64,000 bases of DNA, taken from Accumulibacter sp003538495. GTDB taxonomy: Bacteria > Pseudomonadota > Gammaproteobacteria > Burkholderiales > Rhodocyclaceae. Where the stretch lies: assembly GCF_029255145.1 (NCBI RefSeq), contig NZ_JAPUVQ010000027.1, positions 1 to 64,000 of the forward strand, in the 5' to 3' direction. The position numbers and the translations under genes were made by a program. Positions within the stretch are counted from its first letter, which is position 1; each line of letters begins with the position of its first letter. Under the pieces are notes generated by a model. That model did no database searches and was not told where the DNA came from. It saw only the letters and a program-made list of their open reading frames with translations. This document shows positions 34,430 to 43,385 of this stretch, one piece after another.

Positions 34430-34953
34430 TGGCGGTAGGGGACGCCGTTCAGCCCGATGCCGGCGGATTGCGAGTAGACGTCGTACACATCGTCGCCTTC
34501 ACGGGGATTGTCGGGTTCGCTGGCGTAGGACCGCTTGGCCCAGGTGTCGGCCGGCGCCACCCTGCTCTCCGGATGCATCGGATCACGGGGAATGCGGCGC
34601 AAGAAGTAGATCTTGCGGTGCTTGGGGTCGCGCAGATCGTCTTCACCTTCGAGCAGGATCTGCAGTGTCGCCGGGTAGCCACTGTCGGTCGTGGCCTTGC
34701 GGATGCGGCCTTCGTCACCGGCCTTCTTGTAACGATCGATCGCGCCGCGCAGCTCGCGCAAGGCGATTCGGAGATCCTGTTCCTTGCCACGCTGCACGGC
34801 GGTCTGGGCGACCGGAACAACGACCCCGGCGAGAACGGCGACCACGGCCAGCGTAATCAGCAACTCGATCAGCGAGAAGCCCTGCCAGCGGCAGCCGGCC
34901 GCCGGGCCGAGCAGCGGCGTGCGCAGGCGCGAGGAACACGCGGTCGATGCCAT
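34423..34953 (-). CDS. Prepilin-like protein
   Basis: A 176-residue prepilin with a 25-residue leader ending in Gly25 before FSLIELLITLAVVAVLAGVVV (Glu at +5). The downstream part, AIDRYKKAGDEGRIRKATTDSGYPATLQILLEGEDDLRDPKHRKIYFLRRIPRDPMHP, looks like an extended GspG-type globular domain with the fixed YPATLQ...RIPRDP arrangement. It lies 6 nt downstream of the secretin gene. Confidence 0.85.
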   Translation of the reverse strand: MASTACSSRLRTPLLGPAAGCRWQGFSLIELLITLAVVAVLAGVVVPVAQTAVQRGKEQDLRIALRELRGAIDRYKKAGDEGRIRKATTDSGYPATLQILLEGEDDLRDPKHRKIYFLRRIPRDPMHPESRVAPADTWAKRSYASEPDNPREGDDVYDVYSQSAGIGLNGVPYRQW

Positions 34954-34959
34954 CTTCGA

Positions 34960-37344
34960 TCACCGGACAACGGTCAACACGTGCGGCCCCGGCAGATTGG
35001 CGCTGATCGTCCCCCCACCCGCAGCGACCGGAGCGATGGTGATCAGCTCGATGCGCGAGTCACCTGGCGCCACGGCGCGGAAGTTGACCGTGGCCACGAC
35101 GTCCGGAGCAGTGGCGCCGCCAGCACCTGATCGGGTCGCGGTCATCAGCACCTGACCGCCCGGATCGACGCGATAGGTGAAGCTGGTCTGCGCGCCACCC
35201 TGGCCAAGAAAGCCACCCTCGCTGACATCGACGACCTGCAGGACGCGCGGATCGAAACCGATCGCCAGGGGCAGGCTGACCACCGGCCGGTCCGCCTGCA
35301 TCACCAGTTGCAACGCCAGGGTGTCGCCAGCCTTGAGTTGTGTCGGGCCCTGCCAGAGCAACTGCGCCGACCCACCGGGTTGAGCGGCAGCCTCCGGATC
35401 TGCCGCCGACGCCGACGCCGGCGGCGATCCGCCCTCGGCTGCCGCCGGTGTCGGCACCAGCGCCAGCGGATTGTTCAGCGTTTCGCTCCTGGCTGCCTCG
35501 GCGCCAGCCGGGTAGGCCACCGCGCCTGGCGGCGAGGCCGCCGCCGCGGCAGCCGCGCCGAACCCCGGGCCACCGCCGCTGCCAGCGAGCTGGCCACGGA
35601 AATTGCTTTCGGTTCCACCATCGAACTCCGAAAGATGAGCCTCGGGGCGCTGAATGTTGCGAATGATGCGTGGCGTGATCGAGAGCACGATCTCGGTCTT
35701 GATCCCCTCGTCGGAGTGACTCCCGAACAGGCGGCCGAGAATGGGGATCTCGCCCAGGAAAGGAAACTTGCTGGCCGTTCGCCGGTCCTCGTCGCTGATC
35801 AGTCCGGCCAGCAACTGGTTCTCGCCGTCCTTGAGGCGCAGGACGCTGGTTGCCGTGCGCGTGCCGATCTGATAGGCGACGGTGCCGGATTTGGTCTCGA
35901 TGCGGTTGACGATGTTGCTCACTTCCAGTGTGATCTTCATCGCCACCTCGTTATCGAGATAGATCGTCGGTTCGACATCGAGCTTCAGGCCGACATCGAT
36001 GTAGGTGATCGACTCGGTGGAAAAACCCACTGTAATAGTCGAGGTGATGTTCGGCACGCGCTCGCCAATCAGGATCTTGGCCTTCTCGCGATTGCGCGCG
36101 CGGATACGGGGATTGGCCAGCAGATTGACGTCGGTGTCGAGTTGATTGGCGCGGATGATCACCGGCCCGACGGTCACGCCAGTCGTCGCCGAGGTGATGT
36201 TGCCCAGTGCTTTCAGGGTCAGGGCGTCGACAGGAAGCGCTCGCAGGGCCATGTTGTCGGGCCAGTTGACCCCCAGCGCCTGCAGCCGCGAGCGCTTGAC
36301 CTCGAGGATCTCCACTTCGAGCAGCACCTCGGGTTCAGGCACGTCCTGCAAGGCAACCAGCTTCTCAGCCAGCCTGATCGCCTCCGGAGTGTCGCGGAGC
36401 ATCACCAGGTTGAGCTTCTCGTCGACCACCAGGTCCTTGCTCTTGAGCATCGTCTTGAGGGTGGTGGCAACGGTCTTGGCATCGGAATTCGCGAGGTAGA
36501 AGGTCTTGACGGTCAGCGCCTGATACTCCCGCTGCTTGACCGGTGTATTCGGGTAAATCAGGATCGAGTTGCCATCGAGGACGCGCTGCTCGAGCTGATT
36601 GGTCAGCAGCAGCAGGTTGATCGCCGCCTCGATGGTGCTGTTGCGGAGGAACAGCGTGGCTTTCTGGTCGGCGCGCACGTCCTTGTCGAAAATGAAGTTC
36701 AACCCCGATGTTCGCGAAATGACCTCAAAGACAGTCTTCACCGGGGTGTCCCTGAATTCGATGGTGATCGGCTTCCGGTACGCGGCAGCGAGCACCGAAT
36801 CCTTGGCGATCCGGGTGCTGCTATCGTCGATCAGCCGCAGCAGGGCGAGGGCACGCTCGTGGCTGGGGTTGGCCGCCAGGATCCTGCGCAGACTGGCCCG
36901 CGCTGCTTCTGCGTCCTGGCGGTTCCAGGCGGCGGCCGCTTCGGCGTACAGGCTGCCGTGACGGCGTGCCGTTTCGACCAGTTGCAAACCCGCCAGCGCC
37001 CGTTCGTTGCCAGGCTGCAACACCAGCGCCCGCTGGAAGGCCACGTTGGCAGCGTCGTAACGCGCTTCGACGACAGCGCGTTCGCCCTTGGCGATACTGG
37101 CGCTGACGGCGCGTTCCCTGGCTTGGAGATAGGCGACGCGATACTCGGCCGACGCGGGTTCAAGGCGTATGGCTTCCTGGATTCTGGCCAGCCCGGCGTC
37201 GACCTGTTCGGCCGCCAGCAGCGCCTGCCCTTCCTGAAACGCGTTCTGCGCAGCGCAGCCGGCCAACAGCAGCGCAGCCGTCACGCCCAGGCAGCGACGC
37301 CGCCAGGCTGCCGGTCGCCGCGGGCCCGATTTTTCCTCGTTCAC
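34960..37344 (-). CDS. GspD/PilQ-family secretin with N-terminal TPR-like region and C-terminal cohesin-like domain
   Basis: A 794-residue outer-membrane secretin. It has a lipoprotein signal (LLLAGC, Cys near residue 30), a TPR-like helical region (about 31-170), a secretin N0/STN domain (KPITIEFRDTPVKTVFEVISRTSGLNFIF), an N1 domain, and the secretin barrel (ANPRIRARNREKAKILIGERVPN to IPILGRLFGS..TEIVLSITPRII). After a long Ala/Pro/Gly linker, residues about 660-794 look like a cohesin fold (LKAGDTLALQLVMQ, then IGFDPRVLQVVDVSEGGFL and VNFRAVAPGDSRIEL). The start is GTG 37344, overlapping the previous stop as TAGTG and preceded by GGAGAA. It would form the outer-membrane pore of the operon's secretion or pilus machine. 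Confidence 0.88.
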   Translation of the reverse strand: MNEEKSGPRRPAAWRRRCLGVTAALLLAGCAAQNAFQEGQALLAAEQVDAGLARIQEAIRLEPASAEYRVAYLQARERAVSASIAKGERAVVEARYDAANVAFQRALVLQPGNERALAGLQLVETARRHGSLYAEAAAAWNRQDAEAARASLRRILAANPSHERALALLRLIDDSSTRIAKDSVLAAAYRKPITIEFRDTPVKTVFEVISRTSGLNFIFDKDVRADQKATLFLRNSTIEAAINLLLLTNQLEQRVLDGNSILIYPNTPVKQREYQALTVKTFYLANSDAKTVATTLKTMLKSKDLVVDEKLNLVMLRDTPEAIRLAEKLVALQDVPEPEVLLEVEILEVKRSRLQALGVNWPDNMALRALPVDALTLKALGNITSATTGVTVGPVIIRANQLDTDVNLLANPRIRARNREKAKILIGERVPNITSTITVGFSTESITYIDVGLKLDVEPTIYLDNEVAMKITLEVSNIVNRIETKSGTVAYQIGTRTATSVLRLKDGENQLLAGLISDEDRRTASKFPFLGEIPILGRLFGSHSDEGIKTEIVLSITPRIIRNIQRPEAHLSEFDGGTESNFRGQLAGSGGGPGFGAAAAAAASPPGAVAYPAGAEAARSETLNNPLALVPTPAAAEGGSPPASASAADPEAAAQPGGSAQLLWQGPTQLKAGDTLALQLVMQADRPVVSLPLAIGFDPRVLQVVDVSEGGFLGQGGAQTSFTYRVDPGGQVLMTATRSGAGGATAPDVVATVNFRAVAPGDSRIELITIAPVAAGGGTISANLPGPHVLTVVR

Positions 37345-37919
37345 TATGGCGATTCTCCGATCGGGATGGTCTGTGACTGCTTGAGTGGCAGGTAAATCAA
37401 GGTCAGGGTCGGCGGGCTGACGGCCTTGACTTGGTAGGTGCCGGCGAGCGTCATCCCCGCGCGGACGATGAACACCTGCTCGCCGAATCCCAGATAGGCT
37501 TCCCACTGGCCGCCTTCCAGTTTCTTGCCAAGGTACACGAAGGGGACCGGTGGTGCCATCGGCGGCGGCGGATTGGCCGATTTTTCGGGCAGCGGCGGCG
37601 GCGGCGTCCAGCTCAGCGGCGGGAACAGGTCCCGACTCTCCTGTCCATCGGCGGCGGCCGGAATCAGTTGCTGGCGTGGAATCAAGGCCGCCACTTCAAG
37701 GTTCGCAGAGGCCAGGTCGGCCAGCGCCCGCGAGCCAGGCGGTGGGCGGCCGGCGCGGCGAGGGTTCGAGACCTCGCCACTCCAGCCGCCGGCTGTTCTC
37801 GCCGGCAGCGCGGCGACCTCCTCGCCGGTATTCCGGTCAGTCGGCGTCTTGTCGCCGAACAGCGCCAGCCAGGCTGCCAACACCAGAAAGGTGAAGAGGG
37901 TCAGACGACGTGCGCTCAC
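37344..37919 (-). CDS. Small inner-membrane protein, PilP/GspC-like
   Basis: A 191-residue protein with one N-terminal membrane helix (about residues 5-22), a Pro/Ala-rich middle, and a small C-terminal beta domain (PVPFVYLGKKLEGGQWEAYLGFGEQVFIVRAGMTLAGTYQVKAVSPPTLTLIYLPLKQSQTIPIG). This HR-like domain is the kind that joins inner-membrane parts to the secretin in GspC and PilP. Its place just before the secretin fits. I recall similar genes in related genomes carrying placeholder 'secretion system X' names, but cannot confirm that here. Confidence 0.7.
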   Translation of the reverse strand: MSARRLTLFTFLVLAAWLALFGDKTPTDRNTGEEVAALPARTAGGWSGEVSNPRRAGRPPPGSRALADLASANLEVAALIPRQQLIPAAADGQESRDLFPPLSWTPPPPLPEKSANPPPPMAPPVPFVYLGKKLEGGQWEAYLGFGEQVFIVRAGMTLAGTYQVKAVSPPTLTLIYLPLKQSQTIPIGESP

Positions 37920-38545
37920 CGCTCCACCTCGGCCGCAGCGACCCCGCCAACGCGCTCGGAAGACCTGGCCGGCCGGTGCCAGATGGTCAGGCGAAGCCTG
38001 GCCTCAAGCTGGTCAATGCCGATTTCCTCGCGTTTGAAGCCCAGTTCGTCGACCGCGACGAAAGGCTGCGTGGCGAGGATCTCTTCGATCCAGCGACGAA
38101 CGTCGGCATAGCGCCCCCTCACCGGCACGGTCATCTGCAGGGTCTCGGCCGGCACCAGCGGATCCTGGCCGCGCTGGTACTCGGCACGGGTGGCAAGCAG
38201 TTGGTGGCTGACCGCCGAATCGAGCACCGCCTGGATACTTGGCAGCACCTGGCTCTCGTCGGCGAGGATCTGCCGGAAAGCCCGATAGTGGCGCTCGGAT
38301 GTTGACCGCGGCGGCTCGGGCGGCGCCAAGGCGCCCACCGCGCGCGCCTGAAGCGCGTCGACCACCGCTTGCTGCTCGGTCTGCCGCTCCGCCAGTTCGC
38401 TTTGCAGGCCAGGGATCAGCAGCAAGGCCAGCGCCAGCAGCGAGCAGAAAGCCATGGCCAGCGTCAGCGACCACGGGCCGTGCCGATGGAGCCAGATCTC
38501 GGCGGTCAAGCGCAGGCGGTCGGCGATCAGCGCGATCCTGTTCAT
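37916..38545 (-). CDS. PilO/GspM-like inner-membrane protein
   Basis: A 209-residue bitopic protein: short cytoplasmic N-terminus, one membrane helix (about residues 26-47), a periplasmic coiled coil (SELAERQTEQQAVVDALQARA) and a ferredoxin-like domain at about 110-200 (ETLQMTVPVRGRYADVRRWIEEILATQPFVAVDELGFKRE). This is the PilO architecture. ATGA overlaps on both sides couple it to the PilN-like and PilP-like genes. Confidence 0.75.
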   Translation of the reverse strand: MNRIALIADRLRLTAEIWLHRHGPWSLTLAMAFCSLLALALLLIPGLQSELAERQTEQQAVVDALQARAVGALAPPEPPRSTSERHYRAFRQILADESQVLPSIQAVLDSAVSHQLLATRAEYQRGQDPLVPAETLQMTVPVRGRYADVRRWIEEILATQPFVAVDELGFKREEIGIDQLEARLRLTIWHRPARSSERVGGVAAAEVER

Positions 38546-39141
38546 TGGCCATCCCGAGCGCGCGCCGGGATCACGGCAGGCGTCGCTGCCGGCGCCGCCG
38601 GTTCGGCCAGCAGCGCCTCAAAGGCGAAGCGCAGTGGCCGGTTGGGATCCTGTTCGTTGATCTCCTGCTTGGTGACCACCGCCCGAGCAAAGGGCGCAGC
38701 CGACCCGAGCGCCGCCAGGTAGTCGAGCATCCGCTGGTGATCCCTGGCTTCGGCGACGCCCTTGACCAGGCGCCGGCGGTTGTCCGGCTCGATCTGCAGC
38801 AACGCGATGTCGGCCGTGGCAACGCTCTCGAAACCGTCCAGCATCGCCGGCCAGGGGGTATTCAGCTGCCCGATGGCGCTGTTGATCGCCAGCAACTGGC
38901 GCTCCGAAAGGACCAGCGGCGGGGGTGGCGGTGGCGTCCGCGCAAACAGCTCCTGCCGCGTCCAGGCGATCGCCCGCGAGGCCTCCTCCAGTTCACGGCC
39001 GAGTTGCAGCGCGGTCCAGGCCAGCGCCACGCCAAGCAGCAGGAGCACCGTCGCGAGAGCGATCAGCGTCGCTCTGGCGCGCGGCGAAGTCGGCAGGCAC
39101 CATGGCGGACGCTCGACGAAGTCGATGCGCAGCGGCTTCAT
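38542..39141 (-). CDS. PilN-like inner-membrane protein
   Basis: A 199-residue protein starting MKPLRIDFVERPPW, with a short basic cytoplasmic N-terminus, one membrane helix (about residues 25-45, ALATVLLLLGVALAWTALQLG) and a periplasmic domain with a helix followed by alpha/beta elements. This is the PilN plan; the N-terminal (I/L)DF motif near the start resembles the one PilN uses to bind PilM. GGGGAGGA precedes the ATG, which overlaps the PilM-like stop as ATGA. The longer frame upstream lies antisense-independent in the pilM-like gene and is not coding. Confidence 0.75.
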   Translation of the reverse strand: MKPLRIDFVERPPWCLPTSPRARATLIALATVLLLLGVALAWTALQLGRELEEASRAIAWTRQELFARTPPPPPPLVLSERQLLAINSAIGQLNTPWPAMLDGFESVATADIALLQIEPDNRRRLVKGVAEARDHQRMLDYLAALGSAAPFARAVVTKQEINEQDPNRPLRFAFEALLAEPAAPAATPAVIPARARDGQ

Positions 39142-39992
39142 CGGCTCCTCCCCGCCAGCGCCAGTTGACCGGCTGTCGAAGCTTCGCCGGCGTTGCTGGC
39201 CAGTGCTCTGCAGGCGATCGTGCGCGAGGCCATGCCGGCAAGGCTGGTGGCCACCGGCAACCACTCGGCAGCACCCGCCCACAGCAGCGCTTGCCGGCCG
39301 CGCTCGAGCTGCGCCGGAGCGCGCAGGATCTCCTGCTCGAGCAGCGTCTCTAGCGCGGCCAGGTCCGGCGCAGCGGGCAGCCGCAAGCTGCGCAGCCCGG
39401 CGATTCGGTCGTCGCCGGTAGCGAGCAGCGTCAGCGTCGATCCGAAGCCGACCAGCAGCCAGCCGTTTGCCGGAATCGAGGCCCCCAGGCCATTCCAGAC
39501 ACGGACGAAGGCCGGGCTCACCGAATCGAGGCGCCAGCCGTTGGTCAGCGCCAGCTGCTGCAGCGCCTGATAGAGCACGCGCGGCAGCCCGCTGACGATG
39601 AACGGAACCCGCGCATGCCAGTCGCCGACCAGGAGCCAGTCCTCGGCTGACGCCCCATAGAGCGTCGCGAAGCGGGCCGCCGCGGTCGCCCGCAATTCGC
39701 GCAGTCCGCGTGTCCCCCGCGGTGGCGTGACGACGAAGCTCCTGGCCAGACCGTCGTCGACGGTAACGATCAAGCGTCGATTCCGTGCTGCCGGGCCGGG
39801 TGTCTCCGATTGCCGGCCTGTCAGGCCTGGCAGGGCGGCGGCCAGGGCGGCGCTGGCGCTTGTCGGCAGCCGTTCCTCGGCCACCAGCACTTGGCCGGCG
39901 AGCACGGGCATTGCCGACGCCGGCTCGACCAGCAATACGGCGTGCGCGGCGGAACACCCGAGCAGCAGTCTCTCAAGCGGAAAGCGTGACAC
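39138..39992 (-). CDS. PilM-like actin-fold protein
   Basis: A 284-residue cytoplasmic protein with scattered PilM/GspL-like features: RRLIVTVDDGLARSFVV in the first half, GWLLVGFGSTLTLLATGDD as a second phosphate-loop-like strand, and a C-terminal extended helical segment. Similarity is low, and the canonical EIGPSSIK start of PilM is absent. I assign it by size and by position between the ATPase and PilN-like genes. The GTG start overlaps gspE by 20 nt. Confidence 0.6.
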   Translation of the reverse strand: MSRFPLERLLLGCSAAHAVLLVEPASAMPVLAGQVLVAEERLPTSASAALAAALPGLTGRQSETPGPAARNRRLIVTVDDGLARSFVVTPPRGTRGLRELRATAAARFATLYGASAEDWLLVGDWHARVPFIVSGLPRVLYQALQQLALTNGWRLDSVSPAFVRVWNGLGASIPANGWLLVGFGSTLTLLATGDDRIAGLRSLRLPAAPDLAALETLLEQEILRAPAQLERGRQALLWAGAAEWLPVATSLAGMASRTIACRALASNAGEASTAGQLALAGRSR

Positions 39993-41676
39993 GTCGCAAC
40001 TCGTCGAGAGTGGTCTCGCCGCCCGCCACCAGGCGCAACGCGGCGTCCGTCAGGCTGCGAGTGCCGTTCCGGTACGCCACTTCCTTCAGCTGCCGGATCG
40101 GGCGCTTGTCGATGATCAGTTCGCGCAACTCGTCGTTCAGATTCAGGATCTCGGCAACCGCCTTGCGTCCACGATAGCCGGTACCGCGACAGTCGCCGCA
40201 GCCGCTGCCGCGACGAAAGTCGAAGCGCGCCAGATCGTCGGCGGCCATCGCGAAACGTTCGAGTTCGGCGTCGCTGGGCGCGTACGGCTCGCTACAGCGC
40301 GCACAATTCACCCGCAACAGGCGTTGCGCCCAGATGCCGTTCAGCGCCGACGCGAAGGCGTAGGGGTCGATGCCCATGTGCGTGAAACGACCGAAGACGT
40401 CGAAGACGTTGTTGGCGTGCACCGTGGTCAGCACCAGGTGCCCGGTCAGCGCCGACTGGACGGCGATCTCGGCCGTCTCGCGGTCGCGGATTTCGCCGAC
40501 CATGATCTTGTCCGGGTCGTGCCGCAGGATCGACCGCAGACCGCGCGCAAAAGTCAGGCCCTTCTTGTCATTGACCGGGATCTGCAGGACCCCGGGCAAC
40601 TGGTACTCGACCGGGTCCTCGATGGTGATGATCTTGTCGCGTCCGTTGTTGATTTCGGAAATTGCGCCGTACAGCGTAGTGGTCTTGCCCGAGCCGGTCG
40701 GGCCGGTGACCAGCAGCATCCCGTAGGGTTCTTCGACCAGCCGCCGCAAGGCCTTCAGCGAGTGCTGGTCAAAGCCCAGCAGGTCCAGCGTCAGCGCCCC
40801 GTGCGCCTCGATCACCCCGCGTTTGTCGAGAATGCGCACCACCGCATCCTCGCCGTGAATGCTCGGCATGATCGACACCCGCAGGTCGATGTCGCGGCCC
40901 GCCACCTGCACCCGGAAGCTGCCATCCTGCGGCGTTCGGCGCTCGGCGATGTCGAGCTCGGCGAGGACCTTCAGCCGCGACACCACCTGTTCGGCGAGCG
41001 CCACGCCGCTGATCTGCGCGACCGTGTCGAGCACCCCGTCGAGACGGTACTTGATGGTGATCCCGGTCGGCGTGCTCTCGAGATGGACATCGCTGGCGGC
41101 GGCTCGGACCGCGTCATAGACGGTTGAATTGACCAGCTTGACGGCCGGGCTGGAGGCGCCGCTGACCGACGCGAAACTTAGTACCTCGGCGCTGCGGTAG
41201 CGCTCCGGCGCCGCGCCGGTATCGTGCACCAGCGACTGGACCGCATGCACCGACTCTTCATGCTTTGACAGATAGGCCTGGATGTCGGCCGGCAGCGCCA
41301 GACAGTAATCAACCGGCGCATCGACCAGGCTGCTCAGCCAGACCATGCCGTCGCTGTCAAAGGGATCCGAGATCACGCCGATAATCCGACTGCCGGCGCC
41401 GGCCAGCGGCGCGCGCAACAGCAGACAAGCGCGCAGCTGCGCCTTGACCATCGGCAGCAGGTCGAAGGCCTCGGCGCAGGCCAGCATCTCGGTGGTATCC
41501 ATGACCGTCAGGCGAAAGCGCCGGGCCAGCTCATCGACCACCTGCCGCGGGTCGACGCCGGTCAGCGCCTCGATCTCGCTGACCACCGATCGCCCCGATG
41601 CCGCGGCCATCTCCCTGGCGCGATGCAGCAGGGCGTCGTCGAAACGGTAGCCGTCGTTATCGGCGGCAGCGTTCAT
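39973..41676 (-). CDS. GspE/PilB-family assembly ATPase
   Basis: A 567-residue secretion/pilus ATPase. The N-terminal GspE-N domain spans about residues 50-150. The motor domain has Walker A GPTGSGKTTT (about residues 326-335), Asp box IITIEDPVEYQL, Walker B IMVGEIRDRETAEIA and His box LVLTTVHANN. A zinc-binding CxxC pair is present (CARC and CGDC). This powers pseudopilus or pilus assembly. It lies between the gspF gene (4-nt overlap) and the pilM-like gene. Confidence 0.93.
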   Translation of the reverse strand: MNAAADNDGYRFDDALLHRAREMAAASGRSVVSEIEALTGVDPRQVVDELARRFRLTVMDTTEMLACAEAFDLLPMVKAQLRACLLLRAPLAGAGSRIIGVISDPFDSDGMVWLSSLVDAPVDYCLALPADIQAYLSKHEESVHAVQSLVHDTGAAPERYRSAEVLSFASVSGASSPAVKLVNSTVYDAVRAAASDVHLESTPTGITIKYRLDGVLDTVAQISGVALAEQVVSRLKVLAELDIAERRTPQDGSFRVQVAGRDIDLRVSIMPSIHGEDAVVRILDKRGVIEAHGALTLDLLGFDQHSLKALRRLVEEPYGMLLVTGPTGSGKTTTLYGAISEINNGRDKIITIEDPVEYQLPGVLQIPVNDKKGLTFARGLRSILRHDPDKIMVGEIRDRETAEIAVQSALTGHLVLTTVHANNVFDVFGRFTHMGIDPYAFASALNGIWAQRLLRVNCARCSEPYAPSDAELERFAMAADDLARFDFRRGSGCGDCRGTGYRGRKAVAEILNLNDELRELIIDKRPIRQLKEVAYRNGTRSLTDAALRLVAGGETTLDELRRVTLSA

Positions 41677-42875
41677 TGCAGGGTACCCGCCAAATCAAAG
41701 ATCGGCATGTACAGCAGGACCACGATCAAGCCGACCAACAGACCGATGGCGGTCATCAGCAGCGGCTCGAAGACCTTGGCAAAGCGCTCGATCCAGCGCG
41801 CGCTCTCGCTCTCGTAGAACAGCGCCGAACGGGTCAACATGGCGCCCATCTGCCCTGATCGCTCGCCAACGCGCAGCAGGCGCAGGGCCACCGGTGTCGC
41901 CAGGCCACTGCTGTCGAAGCCGTGCGACAGCGTGCCGCCGTCGGAAATGATCGCACGGGCAACGCCCAGCGCCTCGCGCGTTGTGGGCGAAACGGTATTG
42001 CCGACGATGTCGAGCGCCGCCAGTATCGGGATACCGCCTTCCAGCAGCATGCCGGTCGTCAAATACAACCTCGACAGCTCGATCACCCGAACGCGCTCGC
42101 CAATTCCCGGCAAGCGCGTCAGGAAGAGGATCCAGCGGCCGCTGCGGATGAAGCGCCGCAGCCAGTAGGCCAGGGCCAGCGCGAGCGCCAGCAGCGACCA
42201 GAAGACGGTCGCGGTGTGCTGGCCGACGAACTGACCCCAGTCGAGCATCAATTGCGACAGCACGGGCAGCGAACGGCCACTGCCCTGGTACACCCCGGCG
42301 AAGCGCGGCACGACATAGGCCATCAGGAACAGCGTCACGCCACTGCCAACGGCCAGCAGGATCGCCGGGTAGATGGCCGCGCTGAGCATCTTGTTGCGCA
42401 GCGTGTCCAGCCGCGTCTGATAGTCGATGTAGCGCGACAAGGCCCGCGGCAGGTCGCTGGTTCCCTCGGCGGCCCTGACGATGCCGACGTAAAGGGGTGG
42501 GAAAATCTCGCTTTGCCGGGCCAGCGCCGCCGAAAAGCGCAGGCCTTCGCGCAGATCCCTGGTCAGACGCTCAAGGATGACCCGCGCGGCGCCCGAGCTT
42601 TCCTTGTCGAGCAGCGCTTCGAAAGCCTCCACCAGACTCAGCCCGGCCTCCAGCAAAGCCAGCAGTTCAGTGCTGAAGAGGAGCAGTGAAAAGCCCTTGC
42701 TGCGGCGTCCCGGGGTGTGAGTGGAGTCGGCGCCGGCACCAATGGCCGCTTTGATCGACAACGGCTGCAGTCGCCGCTGGCGGAGCAGCTGGCCTGCTTC
42801 CCCGGCGTCGGCGGCGTCAACAGCGTGCGTTTCGATCAGGTTGTCGGCAGATAGGGCCCGCACCTCAAAACGCAT
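41673..42875 (-). CDS. GspF/PilC-family inner-membrane platform protein
   Basis: A 400-residue polytopic platform protein with two GspF domains (about residues 65-190 and 265-395) and three membrane segments (about 165-190, 215-235 and 370-392). Signatures include FSTELLALLEAGLSLVEAFEAL in the first repeat and LYLTTGMLLEGGIPILAAL in the second. It acts with the GspE ATPase to insert pilin subunits. It overlaps gspE by 4 nt. Confidence 0.92.
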   Translation of the reverse strand: MRFEVRALSADNLIETHAVDAADAGEAGQLLRQRRLQPLSIKAAIGAGADSTHTPGRRSKGFSLLLFSTELLALLEAGLSLVEAFEALLDKESSGAARVILERLTRDLREGLRFSAALARQSEIFPPLYVGIVRAAEGTSDLPRALSRYIDYQTRLDTLRNKMLSAAIYPAILLAVGSGVTLFLMAYVVPRFAGVYQGSGRSLPVLSQLMLDWGQFVGQHTATVFWSLLALALALAYWLRRFIRSGRWILFLTRLPGIGERVRVIELSRLYLTTGMLLEGGIPILAALDIVGNTVSPTTREALGVARAIISDGGTLSHGFDSSGLATPVALRLLRVGERSGQMGAMLTRSALFYESESARWIERFAKVFEPLLMTAIGLLVGLIVVLLYMPIFDLAGTLQ

Positions 42876-42893
42876 CCTGGCTCCAGCGGATTC

Positions 42894-43385
42894 TCATGGA
42901 AAGGTCACGTCGGCGGCGTCGCCGGTCCCTCCCGGCTGGCCGTCCTTGCCGTAGGAGACGATCTCGAAATCGCCGTTGGCGCCCGGTGCGCGGTACAGGT
43001 AGGCACGACCCCAGGGATCGGACGGCACCGCCTTCTGCAGGTAGGGGCCGTTCCACTTGGCCGCGCTGGCCGGCTTGGTGAGCAAGGCATTGAGCCCCTC
43101 TTCGGTGGTCGGGTACTGGCCGACTTCCAGCCGATAGGTATCGAGTGCGCGCGCGAAGGCCTCGATCTGCGCCTTGGCCACCCCCTGTTCGGACCTGCCC
43201 AGCTGCGAGAAGTACTTCGGGCCAACGTAGGCTGCCAGCAAGCCGATGATCGTCACCACCACCAGCAGTTCCAGGAGCGTAAAGCCGGCGACGGAACGGG
43301 TCGCGCTGCGGCTCTTCCGGGTAGCCTGGCCGCCGGCAACGCCGCCCCGATTCTGGCCAACGGTTTGTACGGCGCTGCTGATCAC
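42894..43385 (-). CDS. gspG: GspG-type major pseudopilin
   Basis: A 163-residue pseudopilin. Gly34 precedes FTLLELLVVVTIIGLLAAYVGPKYF, with Glu at +5. The GspG body is well conserved: DTYRLEVGQYPTTEEGLNALLTKP, WNGPYLQKAVPSDPWGRAYLYRAPG and EIVSYGKDGQPGGTGDAADV, the last being the calcium-binding C-terminal loop. The 34-residue leader is longer than usual, so a downstream start is possible. It is the most typical type II secretion protein of the operon. Confidence 0.94.
   Translation of the reverse strand: MISSAVQTVGQNRGGVAGGQATRKSRSATRSVAGFTLLELLVVVTIIGLLAAYVGPKYFSQLGRSEQGVAKAQIEAFARALDTYRLEVGQYPTTEEGLNALLTKPASAAKWNGPYLQKAVPSDPWGRAYLYRAPGANGDFEIVSYGKDGQPGGTGDAADVTFP

Noticed and set aside
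35308..37395. A 695-codon open frame on the plus strand
   Set aside because: Antisense to the secretin gene; composition typical of shadow frames.
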